Assembly (NCBI GenBank): GCA_905116865.2
Contig: CAJHNH020002813.1
Span: 88,501 to 152,500 of the forward strand
Direction of reading: 5' to 3'
From: Candidula unifasciata
Lineage: Eukaryota > Mollusca > Gastropoda > Stylommatophora > Geomitridae
Length of the DNA stretch: 64,000 nt
The translations under genes and the position numbers were made by a program. Within the stretch, counting starts at the first letter, position 1. Each line of letters opens with the position of its first letter. Positions 23,401-35,400 of this stretch are shown piece after piece. The notes beneath the pieces were generated by a model. The model did not search any database. It worked only from the letters and a program-made list of their open reading frames with translations, and was not told the DNA's origin.

Positions 23401-26400
23401 GCATTATTTAAAGAGGTAAGGATTAAGTTTGTTTGTTGTCTTCCTTAGTGGCTGCTTTGACTTCCAACTTTAGTTGGTTTTTTTTTTTTTTTTTCATACC
23501 ATGAAAAGAAATCACACCAGATGAGAAGTACAACTAGTTAGCTTCACAGTCTTCTGTTGCTTCTGAAAGTCTATGCCGTCAGGCGTTGGTAGTCATGTCT
23601 ATCTTCTGTCTTGTGTATTTTCAATCAACTCTGACACAGATGACCCTCCATGCCATGATGCCAAACTATCTTTTCTCTCTGTCTCCCTCTGCCTCTCCTC
23701 CCCTCCAACTTTCTTACTGATATGATGTACTCCAGTTTTCTCTTTCTCATATGACCAAAGAATGTAGATTGTCCCTCTCTGATGTGGGCAGTCAGTTTGA
23801 GGTCACTGCTCTTGAGATGTTGCCTGGGCATAGCAGTAGCTCTGTTTCACTGATGTACTTCATATGTTTTGCAGATGATGGTTTAAATTACATTGCAGCT
23901 CATATAATAGAATCATTTAAGTATGTACAGAGTGGCATTAGGGAATACAAGACTACTTGCATCTACCTGCATGCAGTCGTGGGACCTAGGCTGTATTCTC
24001 TCGTGGGACGTAGGTAGGTTGGGGTTAGGGCCAGTTCTAGATGTTTTGAGGTCGTTAAAAGTATCAGGAAGCTGGAAAACCCAGTCTTACCACCCTCTAA
24101 AATGTTGGACTGTCATGTGTCGTCATCTGGGGTAGGATATTAAAAAGCACCATGAGATATAACCGACTTTTGACTATAACATCCCTAAGGCTATAGTCCT
24201 GTCTTTAGGCCAGTGGAGGAAGTTCAGGGAAAACTGTGCTGATGACAGCGTCAGCTGTGGGATGGAGAGGTGCCTGAAGTGATTGTTTTTGACGTGGATG
24301 TTCTTAGGGTGGTAGTTAGGTGAGAGGATAGGCCTGTTGTGGTGATGTTAAGGCTTGGAAGAAAGGGCCCCAGCATGACTGTTAAGACATTGAGTGATGA
24401 AAGGCAGCAGAAAAGATACGTTCAGGATAATTTTGAATCTAGAAGCATTTCCAGGACCCTATGATGGAAGTCTTCATTCTCCTGACACAGTCTACAGAGG
24501 TGTAGAAGTTGAGAGAAAGAAATAGGGTCCTTGCATGCACAAGGATGGGAGGATGTATACAGTAGAAAAGCATGGGAATCAGTAGGCTTATATTATACTA
24601 AGGTACTGAGGGTTTTAGAACCAAGGTGACAGGGAAATCCCAAAAATGCACAGACAACGGTGAAATGCTGGAATTGAGTCGAATGCTTGGGTGAAAGTTG
24701 GTTGAACAAATCAGTAAGTCCTGCAGTTCATAAAGAAGCCTATCAAAGACACTGATGCAGTCATCAGTATATTTCCTCTAGTGCTTGAGGAGCCTGCCAG
24801 TGAATTGATGAATCTGATGTTTTAGATAGCTAGGTCCCATCTGGATGACCATATTTACTGGTCTAGTCGAAGTAGTTAAATTGAAGTCCAAAGAGTTTAA
24901 TGTGAGCACTAGCTTAGCCAGGCATACTAAGGAATCGCTGGCTTTAGCTGGACTGACAGTGATCTAGAAAGAGTTACTGAGTTTGGGGACTGTCAAAGTG
25001 AGAAATAGATGCCAAGAAGATCTGAGATGAAGATGTGATACTTAGAAGGAGCGGTGAACTGAACTGACTGATACATGGAGAAAGCATGGTAGGAAGGGAG
25101 ACCAGCAACTAGGAGCAGGAATATATGCAGAAGAACTCTGTGGCAGAAGTACTCTGTGGGACAAACCCAGGAAGACACAGTCGGCCTGGCTGGGTTGTCG
25201 GGTTTCTGTATTTGTTTGTATCAGTTATCTCGTAGTGGTTGCTGTACTCTGTTAGCAACAAGTGATTCAAGGTTGAGACATTTTAGAATTACATGTGTTT
25301 TCCTAGCCATTGTGTTGAATTTTCTTCTGGAGAGAGATTAAACCCCCAGTCACAGTATGGGGCCTTGACTTCTTACTATTTATTTTTAATTACACTTCTT
25401 TGTTTGTTGGTAAAAATATAAACCCGAATGAAAAGTATATTAGCAAGCTTCACAATATAACAAATACAAAACGTCAACGTTGCGGCTATTGAGCCTTCGT
25501 CAGCACACACAAAATAAATAATACTACATAGAATCAAAAAATCACTTAGCTGGTATCACGATGCGGCCAGGTCGGTTGTTTCAGCAGAATGACCGCACGT
25601 GTGGATAGCTGGGGGAATAAATGCCACCCTGTGGAGTATCAGGGGCCATAACTGGGGTGTATGGGTTGAAACTGTGAGGGCAGTTCAATCCCCTGTTTGT
25701 TGGTTGACTGTAATCTAGACACTTGCCTGCTGGCCTAAAGGTCTTAGGTTTGAATTCACCCTGAGGCAGAGTTTTGTAATTGAACTGAGCTTCCAGTTCA
25801 CCCAGGTTAAAATGGATACCACAGACTATCCTAGGAAGTTTAGGCTGGTCAGAGTAATGTTGACCTCCTTACTACGTGCCATTTCTCTGTACCCATATAA
25901 GTCTTCTTCTTTTTCTTCTTCTTCTTCTTCGAATCCACTGACTGTAAACTTCAGCAGAAAGTTCTGGCTGTTCATCCACTTCTGGATTTAAGTCTTCATC
26001 CAGAACTTATATTGTGCGAGCACATCCATTTTACAGGTCTGGCTTATTTGCATGCAGACGGTTGGTTCCTCACCTCTCAACAGATGCTCTCTGGCGTTGA
26101 AGGAAACACTCCTAATCAGTTTTCATTTAGGATGTGCTTATTATTGTTTTTTACAGTGGGGACCAGGAGCACACATGGGGAACATAGAAGTCTAGTATAA
26201 TTTGCCCAGTGTGCTAAATGACAGAAGGGGTCATTACACGTTTCTTCCTGTATAATTGTAAAATTTACGTGTTTTATGTTTCCGGCAGGGTGACTGCTGG
26301 ATCTGTATGGAGCTAATGGATATCTCTCTAGACAAGTTTTACAAATTTGTTTATGGTCATTTGGGTACATTCATTCCTGAGAATATTTTGGGCAAGATCA

Positions 26401-29400
26401 CAGTGGCAGTAAGTGACTCTTCACTTCTTTAATACATTTTAGATATAACTTCTAACTAGAAATAATGAAATCCGGAAAGAAGTTGGCATGGAACCAGTGT
26501 TAAACTTGATCAAGAAGCTGTGACGCCTCGAGGCATTCCAGGAGTAGAGAAAAGAAGAAGAGGCAACTAATCAGATGATTTGACCATGTGTCAGGACTAG
26601 CTTCAGGCAGTGCAACACAAAAAGCCCTGTCACTTGGACATAATGGTTCCCGTGTGGGTTCCGGAACACTGTTGTAGAGAAAACAAGAATAGACTCAGTG
26701 CCTGCCCAGTAGCATGTTGTAGAACTCGACTAATTGGGGACTGACTTCCAAGTCGGAGTACATCTGCCTGAAAGGCAAGGAACCAGCAGTCTGCATACAG
26801 ATAAGTCAGATTTATAAAATGAATGTGCACGCAACACTAAGGTTCTGGAACAAGTCTAAAGTCCAGAGGTGGATGAATAACCAGAACTTTCTGTTGGAGT
26901 TTACAGCCGGTGAATGCAATGAAGAAGAAGATGTAATGGAAGCAGACCCAGATATTGACCACGCAAGCAATTGATAGATGGAATATTTGAGGCTGTATAT
27001 ATGAGCACCTTCGTACCTATACTTTCACCCGATGCCTCTTCAAAACCCTTTGCTGAAACGAAGATGAAGAAGATATTATTTGTGATGTATATGACAAGGT
27101 CCAATTCTTTAACTACCAGCGATTGTCCAAGCATTTCTCTTATTTTATTACCTTTTTTGAATTTGTCCCATTTAGAATTCATCAGTTTTCTGTGGAATTT
27201 ATTTTCAAAAGCATTCATCTCTCTAGTGGTTTCCAATTGTCACTGGCATATATTAAAACTGAAGTAACATTGTAATTGAAAATACATGACTTGGTACTAT
27301 ATCATTTAGAGTTTGGTTTTTTCATTAAGGCTTTTAAAGGCTGCTGCTTCCTTGCCAATCATAATTTCTTTCTTTGTGTTTCCTTAGAAATCAAAATTGC
27401 TACCTAAATAAACGGATCTGTTACTTTAATTTGTTTTATTTTAGTTAGACTTCTCCTTGATCCGTTCCTGATGTCATCAATATATTTGCCCATTGTTAAA
27501 TGATTTGTAATCCAACATTTTATTGAGTGAACGCACACAGATAATTTCCTACCAGTACAGGATACAGTTAGAAATGCAGTACACCTGTAGTAAAAAAGTA
27601 AAGGTCCCCTTTTCACGCCTTTAGGCGTATAGGTCATAATTGGATAGACCTATATTTTTATAGACGAGTCGGCATGCGATGGGTGATGTGGTCAGCATCA
27701 CGTCGGCCGCCTTTACTTCCCAACACTGCACCTGGTCCCCACTCAAGGCTAGGTTGACATGGGAGTCAAGGTCATTTTTTTTTTTTTTAAAGTCTGGCTC
27801 CACCAGAAAGCGAACCCACGACCTTCTGATCCGCACGCGAGCGTCTAGCCACTACGCCACAGCGACTCATGTACACCAGTAGTAGTTTGTGGTTTTCTGT
27901 ATAGGCAGAAGTGATAATCTTCAGCCCATCACATGACAATAAATTTTGCAATTTGGTCAACCAGTTATGCCTGCAACTCAAATGGGCATCCATGCTTTTT
28001 GTTTTTAACTGATACTTATCACGCATTTAATTCACAGATAAATATCTGTCATTGTTTGTTTATAATTGGAGGGAAAAAAGGTATTAATTAATTACTATTA
28101 ACTTTCATTCTGTCAGGTCTGCCCGTTAGAGAGATTTTATAATTTTTGAAAATGTGAGGTTTTATTGCAATCATGGCTATACTGTTCATGCAGCGTGTAC
28201 ACTAATTTCATGACAATGTACTCCAGGGTCAAGTCTTTGAAACAAGCATCAGAAAATTATATGGAGAAGAAGTTATAGAAGAATATCTAATTTAGCCAAA
28301 TGTGCATTTTTTTTTGTTTGGTTTTTTTTTTCCTTGATTTTTCTTTTATTTTATTTTGTAAACAGACGGTCAAGGCTTTGAATTACCTGAAAGAAAAATT
28401 GAAAATCATACACAGAGGTAAGAACAGCTAGTAGCTTGTGAAATATTGGTGTTGTCATCTAGAAATACAAAGTGAGATTTAACAAATATGTTGCTCAATT
28501 GTCAACAACCTGGACAGCATAATATCTCAGTGTCATTATCCTGTTTGTTCTGGAAATATAGATACAACCAAATATAATTTTTTTATTTTATTGTGCTTGA
28601 AGCCACTGACCTGACTTAATTTTTGTTTTAATTTTTTGTTTGCTGCGTAGACCACACATTTTAAGAATACTTTCTGGCCCAGATATTTGTAATACATGTC
28701 TTAGTAATTAAAATAATTACTCTCTGTCATCAGTTATCCCAGAAATTTCAGAGGAAAAGCAAGACACGTATAATGAAACTGTTCTGTTACCATCCGAAAT
28801 GGAAATTTTTGTTGGTTGCTGGAGATGATGGAGCATTTATGGGAATGTCCAGAGTGTTGTGATGTCGTTTCTCAGCTCAACACTTAGTCCAGTTTGGGTT
28901 TTACTACCCCATTATGGGGGAGAAAATGGAATAGACCACCCATTTCCCTAACGAGTATGTCGTACAAGTAGACTACTTAGGGGTGTATCCTTCAAAGTCA
29001 AGAGTGCATATGCCTGAGAAATGAGGAACGAATAGTCTGCACACACAAAAAGCCACATCTGTAAAATGGATGTACACGCAGAACTCAAGTACTAGAACAA
29101 AACTAAAGTCCAGAAGTGGTTGAACATCCTGAACTTTCTGCTGGAGTTTACAGCCGATAAATGTGGAGAAAATGAAGAAAAAGAAGTCGTTGGTTATGTC
29201 ACAGCTTTTTAAAACAGAAACTACAGCTAGCTTGTTAAAACTAAAACATGTTATCACAAATAGCAGCAGTCAGTGTAGCTGGTGAAATATCACATTGATT
29301 TGAAATAAGATAGTCTTGTAAAGGGCTGATATATGGTGGTTACATAGTGGAGTGGCTGGCCTAATGGTTAGAACCCTTAGGGGGGGAAAAGGGGGGGGGG

Positions 29401-32400
29401 GGGGGGGGGGGGGCTTTAACTGGTAATGAAGGAGATATTTTTTTTTCTGCTGGGGGCAAAATGCAGATCTTAACCTGTATAGTTTGTGGTGCCACAACCA
29501 TGCCGCCTTCATTCCTCAGGCTCACGCCCCCCCCCCCCCCCCCCCCCCTTTTTCACCATCGCGTGGGTAAACACAGGCAGTAAAGACGGTTTACATAGTG
29601 GGTTAAAAACAGTCTGAAAACTGATTGTCTGCTTGAGAAGAAGAAGTGACACTCTTTGAGCACGTTTTGAGAGGGTGAAAATTGAAAACGTTCGAGAAAC
29701 AAAGATAGATGTTGGACATAATGGCTTGGAAGTATATCAGAAATGATCGACGGAACATGACACAGATTGAAACCAAGAGAGAAGATGTCAGACAGTTTAG
29801 CATCTTGGCTTTGGAGAACTTTTGTGTCAGAAATGATTGACATTACATTAAGAGACAGAAATTTTGAGCAGGCGTGATCACCAGTGCCACATAACATGGA
29901 CTATAAATAAAGTGCAAAATCTTCATGTTTCTTCAATAGCCATCCTTACCCGCACACAACCTCGGATTGCAGTTGGCTGGTTTAGCTGCTACAAGAGCCC
30001 CAATTATAACTACCTTGGAATTTGAACAGGGTATCAGGGATTTGCCAGCTAGCTTGCAATCCAGACTAAGATGTTGTTCAGTCTCAGGATGGTCAGATTT
30101 TTTTAGAAAGGGGGGGGGGGCATGAAAGGGTAAAAACCTGTTTCTCTTCTTCTTTGTGTTCACCAGCTGTAAACTCCAGTGGAAAGTTCTAATAATTAGT
30201 CATCCAGTTCTGGACTTAAGTCGATTTCCAGAATCTGAGTTTTATGTGCTCATCCATTTTACGGAACTGTCTTATTTGTAAGCAGACTGCTTGCTCCTCT
30301 CCTCTCAGGCAGATGCACTCTGACTTCGAAGGAAAGCAAGCCTATGATGATCATGTTACTTTTGAAACTCAGATAATTTATTTATAATTCAACAAGTCAT
30401 TTACTCATATTTCAACAAGAAATGCCCTTTTGTAAAAATGTACTTGATGTGTTGATCAGATGTGAAGCCCTCAAATATTCTGCTGGACAGAAAGGGCAAC
30501 ATTAAACTGTGTGACTTTGGTATCAGTGGTCATTTAGTGGACTCAATTGCCAAAAGTCGAGATGCTGGATGTCGCCCATACATGGCGGTAAGTGTGTTTA
30601 AGCAAACAAAATCCAGGCATGTTTTTTAAAATATATATATATAGCACTTTAATTAAGCTTGTTATCTTCTTCATCTTCATGGTCACAGCTGTAATCTGTG
30701 GCGAAAAGTTCTGGTTGGTCCTCCACTTCTGGACTGCAGTCCTGTTCCAGAACCTGAGTGTTGCGTGTGCATCTGTTTGACAGATCTGACTCATTTGTAT
30801 GCAGACTGCTGGTTACTTGCCTCTCAGGCAGATGCACTCCGACTTCGAAGCAAGCTCCCAATTAGTCGACTCTTACGACCTGCTTTTAGGTAGGCAGTGG
30901 GGTCTATTCTTGTTTTCCCTATAATAGGGCCCTGGAACACACACAGGGAATTAAGCTTGTTATAAAATTATTGTTTGAAAACAAAGATTGTGTAGTTGCA
31001 TATACCATAGCGTCCCTAAGGGCATCCTCTGTGTGGGGGGGGGGGGGGGGGGGGGTTACCGGTGGATACAGGATGTTGTGGTCAGCCTCAGTTATGATGT
31101 GACGATATGTGCAAGTGTGAGATGGATGGTACAAGGTATTGAGGTGGATTCATGGCAATAGTATGTGGTGGTGCATGGAAGAGAAACTCCAAAAAGGAAT
31201 GAGTGATAAAGAAGACAGTGATTGCAGATAGATTCAGAACTGGGCATGTGGGCAGAGATATGTTAAACACATGAAATGGTAACAGTGGTCCTGAAATCCC
31301 ATGCTCTATTTTTCAAGACTTTTCTTAACACGTGCAGGTCTTGTTAGAGACATTCACCATTGCCATAGGTTGTGCCTCCCTCTAGCACAGTATAACAGTG
31401 TTGTCTGAAAAGACGTACAACAAATTGCATATACCAGTCAATTGTCTATCGTCACAATAGGATCATAGATTTCCAACTGTGAAGGGTTTTTCTGTTTAAT
31501 CCCTGGGTAGTGGTAAGCTTTAAAAAATATTTTTAATCAAGAACAAAAAACATCACAAGATTGCATCCTGCACAAAGAAAAGTAGTATAAGTATTTTCAA
31601 TGTGTTTTCATTCATCATCATCATCATGTGCCCTGCCACCTGGTGTAGGCACTCATGCGTCTCCACCGTGGAGATCATGATCCCTGGTTGCCCGAAACAG
31701 CTCTCGATGATATTCCTCCATGCCATTGTTTTAGCCTATCCAGCATCTTCTCTCTTGGTCTACCTCTACCCCTTTTCCCACTGATCTTTCCAGTTGTCAC
31801 GATGTTCTCCAATGTCTCTTTTCTCATTATGTGGCCAAAGAACAGTGTTTGTCTCTTTCTTATTGTTGTATATAGAGATCTACTTTCATTAGCCTCTTTC
31901 AAGCAATCATTGTTCGTTACTCTGGCCGTCCAAAGTATTCGTAACATTCTTCTCAGAAACCACAACTCTGTTGCTTCCAAATTCTTCTTAATTTGTTGAG
32001 TGACATACAGCAGAAAGGTCCTATGTAATATTTTAGCACCTTCTTTCTGACATTAAATGAAAGCGATTTATTGCATAGATATTTTTCATTTTCTGAAATG
32101 CAGCTTTCGCTTGACTTATTCTGCTTTTAATCTCTGTCACACATGTTCCGTCTGTTGATATTATTATTCCCAGATATTTAAATTTGTTGACTTGGTTAAG
32201 TCTTTTTCCTTCAACTGAGACATCACAACATGGAATTATCTTCTTCTTCTTTGATATAACCGTGTTTTCATTAACTCTGTTAAAAAGCCTATTTCTCTTC
32301 TTCTTTGTGTTCACCAGCTTTAAACTCCAGCGGAAAGCTCTGATTGTTCATCGACTTCGGTAGTTCGGTTTCCAGAATCTGAGTTTTGCGTGCTCATCCA

Positions 32401-35400
32401 TTTTACAGAGCTTGTTTATTTGTAAGCAGACTGCTTGTTCCCTGCCTCTCAGGCAGATGTACTCTGACTTCGAAGGAAAGCACCCCTAATTAGTGGACTT
32501 TTACAACATGCTTTTTATGAGAGCATTTGATCTGTTCTTTTTTTCCCCCTGCAATGGAACCCCCAGAACCCACTTGAAGGTAAAAGTCTATTTATATTAG
32601 GTTTTTTTTTTTTTTTTTTTTCAATGTTCAGAAACCATGAGTTGTTAACCCTTTGGCTCGGTACTATGGATATCGCAACCCTTCGGCCTTGATTCCATGA
32701 TAAATACCGTAAAACTGGGAGAAATGTGGCTTGGGTGTGAACCCGGACCACAAGGAGTTCGTCACCCGGTCACCGCGAAGTGAGGTTTAGCCAACTACGC
32801 TAGCAAGCCGGGCATTTATAATATATTAGGTCATGGGTCACTTTGCCTCTGTAAAATTGGATCTTCACTTGGAAAAAAGGTTAGGAACTGTTGGCACAGA
32901 CATTAGTATGCTTGTCTGCAGAGACAGTTTTCTTTGTTAAGAGCCCAGAAATTTAAAGGATGTTTCCTTTTCAGTGTAACTCTATTAGACCCAAACTTAT
33001 ACAGATTAACACTAGATGATGTCCCTGAATTTCTCAGAAATTGTTTGAGAATTAAAGGCAACATGGTGGGCAGCTGACCACCCTACCTCATATTATGTGA
33101 CCTAGAATGTTCACAGCATGCCTGAAAGTCTGTCTTTAATCAGCTCTTCAGCTCTATGTGCTTTCATAGCCAATGCACCTTCAGTGTCCTGTAGCCACAT
33201 TTGCAGAGGTTTGCCTCGGATGTATTATCCGGAAACTGTACTTCCAACCCCTTTAAGAGTTAGTTAGTTAGTTAGTTAGTTGGGTTATCATCATTGCACT
33301 CCGGACATGTCCATAGGTGCTCAGATCCTCCCCTCAGTATGAACGCCAACATCCGATGGCTAATAGTACCAGTTCTATGTTGATTAACAAGTCTTCTGAC
33401 GTGTCCGGTGTGAGTCTCGTTTTTTGCTGTGCCGATCTTGATTCCCTAGTCTGCCATTCTGGCGAGTGATGTGGATTCACTGCCACCAAAGTCCTCTATC
33501 CTTCCCATTTCTCTGAGGGCATTGATAATATCAGCATGATCCATAGGCCGACCGTCGGTAGTGATAGCGGATCCAGCCAACCTGTCAGCTCTTTCATTTC
33601 CATCGACGCCTGCGTGTCCCGGAACAAAAATAAAGGTGACTCCTCGCACAGTGGACTTCTGAATTGATTCAAGCCATTGTCTTCTCACTGAACCTGCCTG
33701 AACCCTCCGGATCATACTCATTGAATCACTGAGTATACATATGCGGGTGTATTTTTGTGTTTCAAGCCAGGCAAACGCTTGCGTCACTGCCATTACCTCC
33801 ATCGTCATGCTGCTGGTTGTTCTATAAGAGTTCTCTCCAGAAACACTTCTTAACAATTTTTCAAACAATCTCCCCAGTGTGACTTGACAAAGATATTCCT
33901 CTGTATGTGGTGCAGTCTCTTTTGCTGCCTTTCTCCAAATCGGGACAACAGTAGAGTTTCTCCAATCTTCAGGTGTTTCTTTTTTGGTCCAAACTAAATT
34001 CGAAGTCTGTGCCGTCAGTCTTCTTAGCCTCTTTTGCAGCTTTGACCATTTCAGCTGGAATGTCATCGAGGCCAGGTGGCTTGTTTATAGGGGCATTTTG
34101 TGTTGTTTCTTTTACATCTGATCTCAGTATTTGTGATTCAAGCCCAATTTTTTAAAATTATATTAGTTATGTTCTGTTTGACTTTTATAAGAACAAAGAC
34201 AGTTATGTACTGAAGACGTTCTGAGATGGAGCTGAAAGGGGAAGCGCTGACACCAAAGAGAAACCCTTCGCTGAACATTGATGACAGAGGCCAGAGACAC
34301 CAAATTTGACTCCTTACATGATACCCAATAAAATTTTTAATGAATAAAACTAAATGGGGGATCGACTGCAACCCCGATGTGAGGTATAACAGCATAACAG
34401 GGTGGCGAATTTGATTCACGTTATTTATCTACACTTATTTTTTTAAGAAGACCTAACATCTGTAGGTTTGCCTTAAGTATGAAATGCATTCTGGGTAATC
34501 GGTCGCTCAGTTAATTGACTATATTTTAAATTTCATTCATAGCCTGAAAGAATTGATCCGAAAGCTTCCAGCCGCGGCTATGATGTCAGATCAGACGTGT
34601 GGAGTCTTGGCATAACGCTAGTGAGTAGTATTAGAGATTCTTTTAGAGTCATTACACTACTAATGTATGAATATTGGACAGTATATTGTAATGCAAATGT
34701 TGGAAGCTGTGATGTCATTGTACTTGTCTGTTAAATACTAATTACTTTGATCCTGGGTGCACTCCTCAGTGAGAGCCTCTGTGGTATAGCAGCTAGCCGC
34801 TCACCTGTGGATCTGAAGATTTGGGTTCAAATCCGAATAGAACCAGACTTTTTCAGAAATGATTTTGGCTTCCTGGTCGGCCCAGCCTTATTTGGGTACC
34901 AGGTGTCGACCACACCTCCCACTGAATGCCGATTGGTCAATAAAATATAGGTCTAGCACTGTGTACCCAATACGCCTGAAGGTGTGGTGAAAGGCCCTTT
35001 ACTTTTTACACTCCATTCTAAAGGCAAGGTTAATTTATGTCAAAACTGTACAGTTCCACTCACTGAACATCTCGTACAAAGCAAATTCATTCCTCCCACC
35101 CACCCCCTAATGCTACTAGTGCTTGACACAGTCGCTCACGACAATACCGAAATGGTAATCATGGAAATGAACGGGCTACTAGAAAATCATATTGAATCTG
35201 AAAATGTGGATATACAAACAGATAGGTTGTGGAAACAAAAAGCGTCAATTGCAGAGTTCTGGAAAGACTGCAAATGAAAACAGAATTACTGGGAGGTAAA
35301 AACAATTTAAATATTTTGGCCACATTAAAAGAAAAAATAAGCTTTTAGAAAACCGTAGTAGAGGGAAACATCGAGAGCAAGAGGTAGACAAGGATACAAG

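Noticed and set aside
34984..35277. 97-codon open frame at 35 kb
   Set aside because: Begins in the tail of an S2 SINE and ends beside a decayed LINE; no family resemblance.
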